DNA of 64,000 nucleotides from Theropithecus gelada (GCF_003255815.1 NC_037672.1:106766688-106830687), one strand, 5' to 3'. Shown: positions 1 through 12,750, numbered from the stretch's first letter. Notes: generated from the letters alone by a model not told the origin. Program-made: numbers and translations.

Positions 1-1138
1 GTGTGTGGCTCTGGCCAATGATTCCTTCTTTCGTGGACTTGTTAACCCAACACAAGACAGGCCAGGAGGGCCCTCTTCAGAAATAACTCATCTTTTCTTA
101 GCTCCTTGAACAGTAAAGTCACCTTATTAACCACATCAGACTCTGCATATACATACACACACACATACACATACAAACTGATATGTAGCTATTAATATTA
201 TGCATTAATCAAGAGAAACTAATGTTCAGAACACATTCCATTTTCTCTCTCTGGCAGGCTTCTCAACATCTGATTTCAACTCTTTTTAAGTGTTCCAAAG
301 GAACTTTATTAATACTGTAGAGAAAGACTCCTTTTACTCTCTTAAATTCACTGATAACCAGGTAAAAGTCATTGAACAATCAAATCCTAGAGAAAGCCTC
401 TTGAAAAGTCTGCAGAGGACATCAAGGAAATGGAAGTCACACAACAGCAATAACACCCTGATTGCATTCTACGCTAGCTCTAGAGCCTCCCTTCTGAACA
501 GACACAGCAAAAGTGTTAATGAAAAATCTGTTTCAGCTGTGATGAGAAAAAGATTTCAAAATCCATAAAATTGCTACTTCTGTCATGCCCACACTTAAAA
601 TGGTTTACAATTTAAATCCTTAATAATGCTACAAATGCCTGGGAAGGGAAGACTTCTAATATGTACATTTGTGAACAATCTGTCAGATTCATGAGATTAA
701 TCTTGTGCTTGAAGCCAGGATAATACAGTACAGTTCTTTCTCTGAACACTAAACACTTCCCTATACAGCATTTACAAATTGCAATTGGTTACTGAATCTA
801 AATAAGACCCTGTTGGGACAGCAGGGAATGTTTCAACATGGGAGTGCACAGGTAGAACGAGATAAACTGTTAGTTTGAGATTTGATGGGTGTAGCCAAGT
901 TCAGATCTTTTCTTCACTTTCTATTTCCCTCCTAAAAGCACTTGACCTTTTTTAATAAGAATTATCCAGAATTTTTAAAGAATGCAAAGGATCTTTAGTC
1001 AACTGATTCAAAGAAAAATGTTTTATAATTTTACTTAACACATTTCATTATTTCTGACTTTAATTTTAAAGTGATAATTGGCAAAATCTAATGGACCCCT
1101 GTCATGTCTTTCCACCATGATATGTACTTCCGGTACAG
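1..1138. other. unassigned AT-rich DNA
   Basis: No family recognised. An open frame at 290-568 (92 codons, plus strand) follows a good acceptor-like pyrimidine tract ending in AG at about 257. However, an in-frame stop at 287-289 separates the two, and the frame begins with GTG rather than ATG. I do not call it an exon. Confidence 0.5.
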
Positions 1139-1156
1139 AATTGGAATTACATTTCT

Positions 1157-1291
1157 TTTGTTTTTCTTTTTCTAGAGGTGGGATTTTACCATGTTGCACA
1201 AGTTGGTCTCAAACTCTGGGCTCAAGCCATCTGCCCGCCTCGGCCTTTCAAAATGTTGGGATTATAGGCATAAGCCACCGTGCCCAGTCAA
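1157..1291 (-). mobile_element. Alu-derived monomer (FLAM-like or truncated Alu)
   Basis: About 135 bp of antisense Alu left-arm sequence, with a T-rich stretch at 1157-1175 representing the A-tail. It is flanked by an exact 18-bp target-site duplication, aattggaattacatttct, at 1139-1156 and 1292-1309. The duplication shows that this short form was itself retrotransposed and is not a later deletion product. Confidence 0.85.
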
Positions 1292-1524
1292 AATTGGAAT
1301 TACATTTCTGAAAACGGCACTGTAAATAAAAATGAGATATATTTAATCTTATTTGCCCCTGAGAAGGAAAGTTATGATATGGGATTATTTCCCAGAAGAA
1401 AAAACTAATGACTAACTTTTTATAGAAATGAATACAAAGATTTTTATAATAATACATGAATACAGTAATCCAAATAAGTATATATTTATAGTTGCCATTA
1501 GAGAGATTTACAAACACTCTGGTT

Positions 1525-1893
1525 AGCTCCCCTTCCTAGCCTGGGTTAGGATTGTATTTCCCTAGCCCTTAGAAGCCAGCATGGTCATGGGACTTCATCT
1601 GGTCAACAAAATGTGTTAGAGTAACTAAAAGTCACTTGGGATTGGAAGCATTAAAAGGTAGTGTGTAATTTACCATGACTCTTGTCCTCTGCCAGAGTGA
1701 CTGCAAATGCTCAAGAAGAAGCCTGCTCTATTAGCATGGGTACTAGAGTAAGAATAAACTGCAGCAAAAGCACCAGCTGACCTATCACATAATACACACA
1801 GACTGTCAGCAAGAAATACACCTTAGTTATTTTGAACTGCTGAGATTTCGGGACTATGGGTTATCACAGAGTCACCTAGCTTAAACTAACTGA
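1525..1893 (+). repeat. MaLR LTR relic (MLT1-like)
   Basis: The 3' half has the MLT1 layout: a CTCTGCCAGA-like box, a GAATAAA-type signal region, then a decayed form of the stretch about sinking into 'ttttgaactgctgagatttcggg', and a terminal ACTAACTGACA. Divergence is high and no flanking duplication was identified. Confidence 0.55.
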
Positions 1894-2335
1894 CACCTTC
1901 TATATTAAAGTATGAAGCTTTGTAAGAGGCAGCTAAATCATTAAGTAACCAATCACACATTGGCTTATTTTCAGGCAGCAATAAATGAAATGGTAACTTC
2001 CTTCTATTATTCACTTTCCATCTTCCATCATCGAAGTCTTTCTCCAGTCGCTCCTTTCACACAACAATCGGATGTGCTCAAGCCTCACTGCTGGTGAGAC
2101 ACCTCCTTGAATCTTGCCAAGCCTGGGAGTTAACTGCTTTTCACTGCCAGCATTTCTGAAAGCATAGTCTACAATCATTGCTCCACTTCCATTTTACCTC
2201 ATGCATTCTGGCAATTATATTAAAGAACTTTGAATCATCAAATCCACAGCTCTTTGCTATTTTTCCATCTTTTCAATTTTTCTTTCTTTTATTTATGATA
2301 TGGTATCATTTTGGTTCTCTCCTAACATGTATCTT
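1894..2335. other. unassigned DNA before Alu
   Basis: No recognisable gene or family. It ends with the left target-site duplication of the Alu at 2336. Confidence 0.5.
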
Positions 2336-2625
2336 TTGTGGGTTTTTTAGAGACAGGGTCTCTCTCTGTCACCCAGGCTGGAGTGCAATGGCACAATCTT
2401 GGTTCACTGCAACCTCCACCTTCTGGGTTCAAGCAATTCTCCTGTCTCAGCCTAGCTGGGACTGCATGTGTGCACCACTATGCCCAGCTAATTTTTCATA
2501 TTTTTAGTAGAGACGGGGTTTCGCCAGGTTGGCCAGGCTGGTCTCCAACTCTTGGGCTCAAGTGATCCACCCACCTTGGCCTCCCAAAGTGCTGGCATTA
2601 CAAGGCGTGAGCCACCGCACCCAGC
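2336..2625 (-). mobile_element. Alu (older J/S type)
   Basis: Near full-length antisense Alu. Flanking 19-bp duplications at 2317-2335 and 2626-2644 (ctctcctaacatg then t/a then atctt) differ at one base. CpG sites are largely decayed, which fits an older subfamily. Confidence 0.9.
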
Positions 2626-2836
2626 CTCTCCTAACATGAATCTTCCAAGTCTCTTTTGTTGGTTCTTATTTCTCTATGTGTAAGTATGCCTTAAGGTCTT
2701 TTTCAGATCTTTCATCTCTTGTTCATCTCTCCCCAATAATCTCATTCACTTGTACAGCTTCAGCCCTCACTGTCATGTACACATGATTCCCAAAACCCTC
2801 TATCCTAAATTTGCTTCCTGCGTATTAGGTTACTTG

Positions 2837-2871
<35 letters not shown>

Positions 2872-2897
2872 GATATATATATATATATATATATATC
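2837..2897. repeat. (AC)n(AT)n compound microsatellite
   Basis: An AC run followed by an AT run with one GA interruption. The surrounding DNA, 2645-3159, is otherwise unassigned. Confidence 0.95.
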
Positions 2898-3159
2898 TCC
2901 TACCCATATCACTAGAACCAGAAAAATCAACTTATATTTTGGAATATTTATTTCCCTCCTGTCCTTTCTTCACCGACATTCTCAACAAGTCTCAATACAT
3001 CAATGTCATTTTCAATAATCTTATCTGCCTCACTAACCACATTCAGTCAGTTCCCAAATCCTATCTGTGTTCAGTGCTAAGTTAACACAAGACTGCTATG
3101 AAAATATGAAGAAAGCTATCTTTTCTGTTGGTATGCACTTGGTCCAGTAATTTATGATA

Positions 3160-4644
3160 AAGAATAGAGTTTAATAGAAAATCTAATCCAATAATATATT
3201 AAAAGAATTATACACCACAACCAAGTGGGATTTATGCCAGGTATAAAAGACCAATTCGACATTTAAAAATCAATTTAATGAAATCCACCACACATCAACA
3301 GGCTAAGAAAGAAAAATAAGACAGTCATATAAATAGATGCAGAAACAGTATTTGACAAACTCCAACACCTATTCATTATAAAAACACACAGCAAACTAAG
3401 AATAGAGGGTAACTTTCTCAACCAGAGAAAAAACACCTACAAACAACAAACCATTAACATCACACTTAATGGTGAGAAATTAAGAAGCTCTTTCTCTAAA
3501 CTCAGGGGCAAGGCAAGAATGTCCCTTCTCACCACTTCTATTCAGTATCACTGGGAACCCTAACTAATACAATAAGACAAGGAAAGAGGCATATAGACTA
3601 GGAAGGAAAACTTACAACTGTCTTTTCCACAGATGACAAAATTGTTAACATAGAAAATCTGAAAAATCAACAAAAACTCTTGGAACTAATAAGCAATTAC
3701 GGCAAGGTTGCAGGACATGAAGTTAATATGCAACGTCAACTGCTTTCTTGTATACCAGCAATGAACAATTAGAATTTGAAATTAAAAATAAAAACCACTT
3801 ATGCTACCACAAATTTAAAAGAAAGGTACAAATCTAATAAAATATGTACAAAGTCTATATCAGAGAAGCTACCAAACTCTGGTGAAAGACATCAAAGAAC
3901 CAAATAAATGGAGAGATATTTCATGCTCCTGGACAGAAAACTCAATATCCTTAAGAAGTCAGTTCTTCCCAAGTTGATCTATAGGTTCAGTGCAATCCCA
4001 ATCAACTTCCCAGCAAGTTATTTTGTGAATACTGATGAACTAATTCTGAAGTTTAGATGAAAGAGCCAAAGACCCAGAATAGTCAACACAATAATGAAGA
4101 ACAAAATCAGAGGACTGATGCTACCCGACTTCAAAACTTACTATAAAGCCAGAGTTATCAAGACGATGTGGTACTGGCAAAAGAATAGAAAAAGGGGCCA
4201 AAGGAAAATAGCCTAGAAACAGGCCCACACAAATAGAGCCAACTGATCACTGACAAAGCAGCAATGGCAACTCAATGGAGAATATTTTTTCAATAAATAG
4301 TGCTGGTATGACTGGATATCCACATGCAAAAAAAAAAAAAAAAAGAATCCAAACACAGACCTTACACCTTTCACAAAGTCTAACTCAAAATGGATAACTG
4401 ACCTAAATGTAAAACACAACACTATAAAACTCCTAGAAAACAACACAGGAGAAAATCTATGTGATCTTGGACTTGGTCATGAATTTTGAGATACAAAACC
4501 AAAAGCACTATCCATAAAAGAAAAAACTAACAACTTGGACTTCATAAAATAGTAAGTAAATTCGTTTGTCAGTATTCACAAAGACATTGTTAAGAGAATG
4601 AAGGGACAAGCCACAAACTGGGAAAAATATTTACAAAATACAGA
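3160..4644 (+). mobile_element. decayed L1M ORF2 (reverse transcriptase region) fragment
   Basis: The plus strand matches the L1 ORF2 path from the reverse transcriptase region toward the C-terminal region, with many stops and small indels. It enters mid-ORF2 and stops abruptly at 4644 without an L1 3'UTR or A-tail, so both ends are missing. The right boundary coincides with a 53-bp segment that recurs inverted at 8140-8192. This is an old, inactive copy. Confidence 0.85.
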
Positions 4645-4697
4645 TTTGTTGTGGGTAAGTTGTGTACAGTAGAAGGATATTAACCATTTTGTGCCAT
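4645..4697 (+). repeat. left arm of 53-bp exact inverted repeat
   Basis: Identical, in reverse complement, to 8140-8192. It begins directly at the L1 fragment border. It does not resemble the L1 sequence expected to follow. Confidence 0.9.
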
Positions 4698-4734
4698 AAG
4701 ATACAAAATAGATTATCTATTGATCAACTGATCA

Positions 4735-4905
4735 TTCTATCTACAGATACATATCTATATTTTATATATGTGTGTATACCTGTATCTATAGCAATATCTA
4801 GCTATATGGAGATATACTACTTTTGTACATACATAGACATCTATATCTTATAGAGATAAGGTAAGTGGCGAGAGAGATATCTACATCTGTACAGATATAT
4901 GGATA
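4735..4905. repeat. degenerate TATCTA-rich low-complexity tract
   Basis: Imperfect TATCTA, ATATAC and GATATC units with no clean period. Confidence 0.6.
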
Positions 4906-5104
4906 TGTTAGAGAGGCAGCCATGGGGGATAAAGAGAGAAGCAGGAGAAAAGAGAGAATGAGAATGAATAATAGCAGTAAAGGGGTGTAAAAAAAAATCA
5001 AAGAAATAATACCTTCTTCCCCTAAAAGTCCTAGAACTAGAGGTTGTTGTAGATGGAAAAGTCCCTGGCCCCAGGTCCCACCTTCATGACTAAATAAAGA
5101 CTCA

Positions 5105-5690
5105 CACAAAACCATATCATACTGAAATATCAGAAAATCGTAGTTAAAGGAAGCTTCACAAAATTAGAAAACAGGAAACATATGAGGGACAATCAGGATG
5201 GCATCAGAATTCTCAACTATAACAATGGAAAGCAGAAGACAAGACGAGCCATACCTTCAAATTTTAAAACTAGAATGATTTCCAAAGTACAATTATTTAC
5301 TAACTAGACTAAAAATCAGATATATCATCCAAACAAAGACATTTTGGGAAATGAAAGTTCTCAAAAACTTTACCTCTCATCTGCCCTTTCCCGGTAATTA
5401 AGATCTGATGGAATCCACCAAACCCAGAGCCGCCCCCGAAGAAGAAGAAATGGGACCCAGGAAGGAGGAACGGGAAACAAAAGGAATTCACAGGATGATG
5501 CTGAGGGAAGCTTCAGGAAAGCAATTTCTCAGGCCAGAGACCACCACTCCAGAGGGAGAACTGAGAACTCCCGCAGGATGCCACCAAGAAAACAAAAAGA
5601 ATCCTACAGGTTGTCTGATTTTACCATAGTGATGAATTTGATAGCTTTAGCAGAGTATCTTAAGGTGAAATAAATAGTAAAGCATGCATA
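5105..5690 (+). repeat. HAL1-like (L1 ORF1-type) relic
   Basis: The order of phrases resembles the end of an ORF1-type LINE sequence as found in HAL1 elements. A stretch about a mammalian ORF1 C-terminal region is followed by a purine-rich tail with repeated GGAACC/CAGGAT motifs. A 73-codon frame at 5408-5629 is part of it and is probably a chance opening in the relic. The assignment is from memory of the consensus. Confidence 0.45.
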
Positions 5691-5745
5691 GAAAAGTAAG
5701 AAAATAAATAAAAGTAAAGCAATGTTTAATTCCAAGGGAAAATTT

Positions 5746-5896
5746 TAATCATAGAACAATACAGCCCAACTGTGACAAATTTCTACTTAATCATAATAAA
5801 ATCAAATAATTATTTGTGGTTTGGTAAATGTCAGTGTATATTTTATTGTGATTAAATAGAAAGTTGTCACAGTTGGGCCATATTGTTCTATGATTA
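5746..5896. repeat. hairpin/MITE-like inverted repeat
   Basis: Two 57-bp arms (5746-5802 and 5840-5896) match in reverse complement with about 5 mismatches around a spacer of about 37 bp. The outermost bases read TA then ATCATAG on both sides, so a TA target duplication is possible. No named family recognised. Confidence 0.7.
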
Positions 5897-7324
5897 CAGC
5901 TAGACTGAAAGGGTAGGGGAAGATCCATGTGTGTTTTGAGTGGAGCAGCTACAGAAATAACAGAATAAAATTTTCATCTATAAAAGCTAATTATCAATGG
6001 AAAACTTACAATACACACTTTTTAAAATAAAAAAGTAGTCCTGCAAGCTTATTATTACAAATAGGAAGGTAAATAACAGAAACAGCAGCTAAATGATTTC
6101 AAGTTGTTGCTTCTATAAAACAGAAATTGAGGGTGGAGGGAAGGTGGGGTAGAAAAACGCTCTTTTACCATAATCATGATGATTTTTTAAACTATACACC
6201 TGTATTAATAATATTTAAAATTTCAAAGGAAAATATTTTATCCTAAAGGATCCCAAAGGGGCTGGATTACTCCAACTTGGAATTTGACATTTTTATATAG
6301 GTTATCAGTTTTGCATTATAATTTGAGATAATAATTCTGAAAGACATTGTATGAAGGAATCAGCAAAATGCCACAACCAGAAAGCTCTTTCCACCCCCAC
6401 CCATGGCTTAGGAATAATTAGGAAAAAATGGCCTATATAATAGGCACACTCTTTTATTACAACCAGAAAACCAAAATACAGTAACAGTTATTAACAAAAC
6501 AAAAACAACTACCACCAGCAATAGTGTATTCAGATAATAATTTAAATACTACATTAAGATTAAATGACCAATTATGCCATTTAAAGAAAGAGAAACCATA
6601 AGGAACTTTTGTTTTACAGAAACAATCTGCTTACAGACACAGCATGACTACTTTGTTTCAACAACAGCAAGTAGGAAGATATTTGATATTGTCTGTCCTG
6701 TAAATGAAAACATTTTTTAAGGTATTTGAAAGAAACTTCCTGTTAAAGGTGTTATAATATCTACCAAATAAAAGACAAAAAAATGGAAAATACACACCTG
6801 GGACCCTAAAAATTATTCTTAGTACTCTGGGAAAATTCCCAGTGGGATTTTTTTTTTCATTACTCTGTCTTGCAGCTAAATGGCAGTTCTGATTCTACTG
6901 TGACTGATAAATTTGATTTTGAAATATAGAGTAGATAAGTAAATTGTCAGTGCTTCCACAAAACTTTACTATCTTAGTGTGTGTGTTACCACAGTGTGAT
7001 TGTTCCAATATAAAATATTAAGGAGTGTGGCAAAAAGTGTTGAACTTATCTTTGCCCTTATAAGAAATACATAATTCATTATCCTAATGGTTCAGCTACA
7101 TCATGCATCTCCACTGAATTATGGAAAATCAGTTAGAGAACATGCATTCATCTGCAATATTATCCAGAAAGCACGCTGAATAACACTGAGCTCTAAAACA
7201 ATCATAGAGTTGATATATATCTTAAAATAGATGAAATATTTTCCACAATTTGTTTCTGTGCTGGAGAATGCTAGTTTTTCAATATCCATTCTTTCTTGCT
7301 TGCTTCAGTAATTAGCCCTTCACA
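5897..7324. other. unassigned AT-rich DNA
   Basis: No gene, ORF of note or recognisable repeat. Confidence 0.5.
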
Positions 7325-7750
7325 CTTTAGTTGGGCATATGGCTGCCTAGCTAAAGACTACGTTTCCCAGCCTCTCTGAAGTTGGATGTGGACATGGGAC
7401 TAATTTTGGCCAATGGATTGTGGACAGACTGACAGATAGGACTTCTGGTTTGTGCACTCAAAAGTAAAGAGCAGGTTTCCCACTGCTTCTTTTGAAGTCC
7501 CCACAGATTGGAAAATAAAAACAGTCATCTTAGACAATAAAAATGAAAGCCTCAGATCAAATACAGAAGACATTAGGATCCTGGGTTCCTGATACTGTCA
7601 AACTTCCAGGCCACCCCTGATCACTTACCCAGACTTACAAGAGGGGATATAAACTTCTATCTTGATTGTCATTGTATTTTTAGACTCTCCGTTACTTCAG
7701 AAAAATCTGTATCCTATCTAATAAAGTTTCACCTAACACTTTCCTGAAAT
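7325..7750 (+). repeat. MaLR LTR relic (MLT1-like)
   Basis: Shows the MLT1 order: a 'tacgtttcccagcctc' box, a 'ggccaatgg' box, 'gggatataaacttctatcttg', and a terminal stretch with 'ctccgttacttcag'. It is diverged and no LTR partner is seen. Confidence 0.65.
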
Positions 7751-8299
7751 ATAATTCAGGGGCTCTTGACAACATACTAAATTTGCCAGACACCTTTTTT
7801 CCAAAGAGTCCAATTCCCTTTCCATAATTTTACATCATTTTTCTTCACAGTGTCTCTGATGTAATACAATAACAATGCTTTAAGATTGACCTAACCCCCA
7901 GATTCCATGACCCAAGTGCTCACGTCAGGCTGCTTTCTGCCCTGGGAAACAACATCTGGTTCTGTTTCATACTCCCGGGCAAACTAAATTCCCAGTTTTT
8001 AGGGACCAAGAACAAGATTATTTTAATTCATTTTTCAGAAAAAATCTTTTTCATTTACAATCCTTACAATTCACCAAAAACACACTTAATATATAAGATT
8101 AATAGACAGCAACTTACGGCTTTTCTCTAACGTTACCTCATGGCACAAAATGGTTAATATCCTTCTACTGTACACAACTTACCCACAACAAATAGCTTTC
8201 TCATATACTAAAGACAGATTCCGATATTTATAAAGTACTTTTATCTATTCAGAGAGAAAAACACTATAAAACATAAACATTCTGTGGCTCTAAGGTTTC
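7751..8299. other. unassigned DNA containing right arm of inverted repeat
   Basis: Apart from the inverted-repeat arm at 8140-8192, nothing recognisable. Confidence 0.5.
8140..8192 (-). repeat. right arm of 53-bp exact inverted repeat
   Basis: Exact reverse complement of 4645-4697. Similarity stops at once on the 3' (8193) side and fades within a few bases on the other side. Confidence 0.9.
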
Positions 8300-8430
8300 C
8301 CCTGGCACCCTGTCTTCTCTCTCCATAAAAATGGGATAATTATACCTGCCACAAACTATTTCGTGCTGATGTTATGAAGATAAATGAAATAACCTATATA
8401 CGAAAGCATTTTGTGCTCTTAGGAAGAATA
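8300..8430 (+). repeat. MIR relic
   Basis: Contains the MIR 3' half pattern, 'ccataaaaatgggataatta' followed by a region like the MIR GATTAAATGAGATAA stretch. Confidence 0.7.
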
Positions 8431-10309
8431 AATCCACCTTAAATCCAAGATGGTCTAATTCTTTATAATGTTTTCCAGGGATTTGCTGAACAGCCCTAGA
8501 GAGGTCATCACCCACAACAAACTTTTGGTACTGAAGGACCACCTTTCTAACAAAAGTCTCATCTCTCGCACCTGACAACACTTTTCAATTAATTAGGGGT
8601 AAGTCCAGATGCTGCTCTATTTGGCCATCTTCAGCGCTCTAAAAGAATCCAGATTTTTTACTTCAATGCCTTGCAACAACTGAAATGAACAAAAAGCTCT
8701 CTAAATCACAGGGGTTTCAGTTGACAGGTTAACAGTGAAACCCATTTCAGTCAACTTCAAATGCAAAGCAGATTTGGCAAGAACCAGGGCGGGGATGAGT
8801 GGGAAAAAGAAAGCCCTGGTGGCAGTCTGACAACTCCCTCACGTCTACTGTCTGCTGTAATACATCAGCGACCTCTGAGGACCCAACCAGTCAGCTGAGT
8901 CTGGTCTCCAATTCAACCAAAGGAAGATCTTTTAGTTGGCATTCCTTCATTATGTACAGAAATCTGCTTTAGGTACATAGCTTCAGCAGAGAAGTTAGAA
9001 ATAAGAACTACGGTGGTAAATTCAAAAGCCAAAATTGTATGAATCTGACTCATAAATTACAGTCCTTACCCTAATATTCAACACTTTAATGACTCTGGTT
9101 AACTTCCTATTTACCTTGTGCTGGGGTTACTAACAGATTTCTTCGCTTTTAGGTGAAGTGCCAAATGTTTCTGCACACCCCATGCTGTTTTAGAAAGTTG
9201 CCAAACAAAGAAATGAGGAGTGTGCCAGCTGCCTCTGTACCTCACTGTGTGTATATGTGATACAGCTGAGTCAAAGCATCCCATATCAGATCATCAATTA
9301 GCTGTGGGTGATGTGGGGGCGGGGGAGTTTTAACATCTTGGCAGTCTTCCTGGAGCGTAGTTACAGTGATGTAAGGTAATATTAGAGCTGGAGTGATTTG
9401 CAAGAGGATCACTGAGGTCTTCAATACAGTTCTCCTCTCACTCCTGATGGCTTGTCCCTGAGGTTTCTATCACTGACAAAACACTTAAGATATAGCTCAG
9501 GTGTTGAATGTCACTTTTCATTGAAATTTCTCAAAATGCTAATTTTCTAGTGCATGGTTTTCCCTTAAGCCAATGTTAGCAAGAAAACACTGCTTCTCTG
9601 TTTAGATAAGTGTTAAAGAAAACAGAAATGACAAGTTAACCATTGTTTTGAAATAAGCACTATACATTGCCCCATAATTCAAAATGTGTCCAACTTCTAT
9701 TTACAACTTAGTGACTACTGACCATACCTGAAATTGATCATTAAAAAATATGTAGGATGCTGAAAAGTCAGAAACAAAAGAAAGTAAACATTCAATTTAT
9801 AATACACCAAATACTTAAAGGTATGTTTTATAAGTCAATCCTACCTACACAGTGCTAGCAATAAAGTATACTCTATTAAAGAATTGCTTCTCAATGTGAT
9901 ACTTTGAAAATGGTTGCCAAGACACTCTTAAACTTTTTCCAAAATCATTGAAAGAGCCCTTCTAGTCTTTCTAAAGTAGGTTCAATGTAATCAGCATTTT
10001 TCCTAGTGATCATAAACTAGGTTGTCCTGCAGTTTAACAGAGCATTATAGAAAGAGACACGCATATATACTCATTCTGTATACCCTCTGCTAATTCCAAT
10101 ACAGCATGCAATATGAAAATCACAGCACAGGAACAGCTAAAATATAATTAACAACTCTGAAATGAGTCTTGCGCTTTCTACTATGCATCAGTCTGGGCAA
10201 AACTACTTTGACTTAAGGAGTGAGTTCCATCTACGAGGTAGCTCTTATGCTTCTGAATCCAAGCAATCCAGCACACCAAAAATAAAGAAGTCATTTATCG
10301 TATTCTTTC
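8431..10309. other. unassigned DNA, locally GC-richer
   Basis: No repeat recognised. The parts at about 8580-8930 and 9120-9420 are less AT-rich than the surroundings and contain a G-rich run (gtgggggcgggggag) near 9312. They could be old unique or regulatory sequence, but nothing shows a function. Confidence 0.4.
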
Positions 10310-10440
10310 CATCCACATTCACTCATCCATTCAACAAACATACACTGAGGAGTCTCTTTTTAGCAGGCACTGTTCCACACCCTAAGGATGCAGCCTCCAC
10401 CTCACTCTGCACTTCAGAATGTGGAGAACCCTGCAGGGAA
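10310..10440 (-). repeat. L2-type relic
   Basis: Antisense of the L2 3' end pattern: 'catccattcaacaaacat', then a degenerate tract with 'caggcactgttccacaccct'. Confidence 0.6.
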
Positions 10441-11743
10441 AATTTTTTTTCCAAGAAAGAAGATACTAGTTAATAAAATGAAAACAAATTATTAGATCTC
10501 ATTCAGATAGTTTAAAAGCAGGAATTTTTCTCACAATTTTATCTACATAGTGATTTCAGATTTTTAAAAAATTTTAATATACTGTTTTATAAAAAGGATT
10601 ATTAGCTTCAGTGAAGAAACTACAAAGAACCACATTACGAAGGAAAGTGATAACTCAAATAAATGATTTTGTTTCCATTTTAGAGAAGAGGCACACATAT
10701 ACATGAGTCCACACAGCTTTCCTATATCTTACCAAGTTGAATTATTTTATACTAAGCTACAGAGAGCAGTAGCATGTGACAGAACCATCTTACATAGAAT
10801 ACAAAGTGCCCTGAAGAGGATCATTTTCCACTGCATTTTCTCTATTCTCATTTACACTCAGACACATAAACCAGACTACTTCTTAACACTTACCTACCTC
10901 CTGCTTTTAGCACTGCGCTGAGAAAATAGGGAGTACATAATAAACAGTAGTTAATTGAATGAAATGTTTTATTACTGTGCTTTTCATTATATTCACTGAA
11001 TATTTCTTCCATTTACATGACAAAGAATGAGGGGCATTTCTTTTGCAGGTCCTCTTCCACTAGATATATTGGTAAAGCAAGATGGCCGTCAATTAATATT
11101 TTCAAGTAAATTTAACAGCCTAGGTGAGAGTTACATGCAACAAAGAATGGCGACAAAACAATGGGTTAAGGTGAACACTGCTCTGTACATATTCAGAATA
11201 AGCTAGTATCTATTTCTATTTCCAAAAGCAGGTGAAACTAATCACATAACAATGCTGAATGGTAAAGATTTCAGTTTTATTCCAAACAACTAGATAGGAG
11301 ATAATGCCAGAAAAAAATGAGAGTTGCTAATATGTTCATATATGTCTGAATAACCCAGTGAACTCCTTCAAAGATGAAATGTTATCCAAATCAATGAGGG
11401 TTTCTCCCAATAAAAATACAGGCAACATTAAAACGTAAAATAAAACAAGAAAGATTAACCAATAAACTCTATTTCTTTCCAGACACATAGCAGTAAATTT
11501 TAGTATCTTTGGGGATATTTATGAGATCCATAATTAGTAACATACTAGTAACAACATTAATAAAATTTCCCTCACTTTATTTTCAAAAACCTTCAGTAAA
11601 TAATTATTATCTTTGTAATACAGACTATGAGCATTTCTACATAATGTATATATCTCACAGAAAGGAGTATATGATATCCCCACTCTTTACTACTGTATCT
11701 TCTGTTTTCAATGGAAACACTTGCTTTCAAGAGTAAACCTTAA
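10441..11743. other. unassigned AT-rich DNA
   Basis: No gene or family recognised. Short open frames here lack coding character. Confidence 0.5.
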
Positions 11744-12033
11744 GCTGGGAGAGATGGCTCACGCCTGTAATCTCAGCACTTTGGGAGGTTCGGCTGGGCG
11801 GATCACTTGAGGTCAGAAATTCGAGACCAGCCTGGCCAACATGGTGAAAACCCATCTACTAAAAATACAAAAATTAGCCCAGTGTGATGGCGGGTGCCTG
11901 TAGTCTCAGCTACTCCAGAGGCTGAGGCAGGAGAATTGCTTGAACCCGGGAGGCAGAGGTTGCAGTGAGCCAAATTAGCACCACTGCACTCCAGACTGGG
12001 CAACAGAGCAAAACTTCATCTCAAAAAAAAAAA
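11744..12033 (+). mobile_element. AluS-like
   Basis: Full-length sense Alu with a 12-A tail. The target duplication agtaaac-c/a-ttaa lies at 11732-11743 and 12034-12045. Confidence 0.92.
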
Positions 12034-12045
12034 AGTAAACATTAA

Positions 12046-12737
12046 AATACAGTATATGGTTCTTGTTATTCATTATAGTTCTGTGATGAACCAATTTGGG
12101 AAGGGAAACAGGAGGGTGCAACATAAAGGAGATAAGCCTCAAAAAAAAATCACTAAGAGGTAAAAGGCTCCTACTAGTATCAAAACAAATTGCACACCAC
12201 ATAATATGGTTGTCGGAAAACTCCATTTTATATTGAATAACTGTAATGTTTTATATTGAAATTTTCACAATTTTAATAAAATTGTGTAAAACCTCTGAGT
12301 GTTTCTCCTCTTCTACTTAAAATTTTAAAATTCACTTCTTATCCAAAAGAGATAATGGTCTAAGTTCAAAACAATCACTCTGCTAGGTTTCTGCCCACCT
12401 TACAAAACACTGCAGAATGCAGTCTACCTGTAAGATACCTTACAAGATACTGGCAGGCAAGTTGAGCCAGCATATTCCAACAGACAAAATTGCAATGTAA
12501 TCTTATTTTGCCTCCCACCGTTTTTAGCATGTACACAGTGGGACAAGTTCTTCCCCTACCATGGCTCGAAAATCATACAATCGTGACCTTTTTGATAACT
12601 CTTAGGTAATAAAATGCCTATATTTTCTTTAGGTTGCAAAATACAGTCTCAGTCTGACCCCCAGAAAGTCAGTCTCCTGCTATAATTAAGTGATGCCAAC
12701 ATCACTCCATATTCCAGCTGTTCCCCCTATTCCTGGA
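12046..12737. other. unassigned DNA
   Basis: Nothing recognised before the left target duplication of the L1 at 12751. Confidence 0.5.
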
Positions 12738-12750
12738 TAAAGCCTCCCAC

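Noticed and set aside
8372..8581. 69-codon minus-strand frame with plausible composition
   Set aside because: Its end is antisense MIR, it starts with GTG, and no family match is evident.
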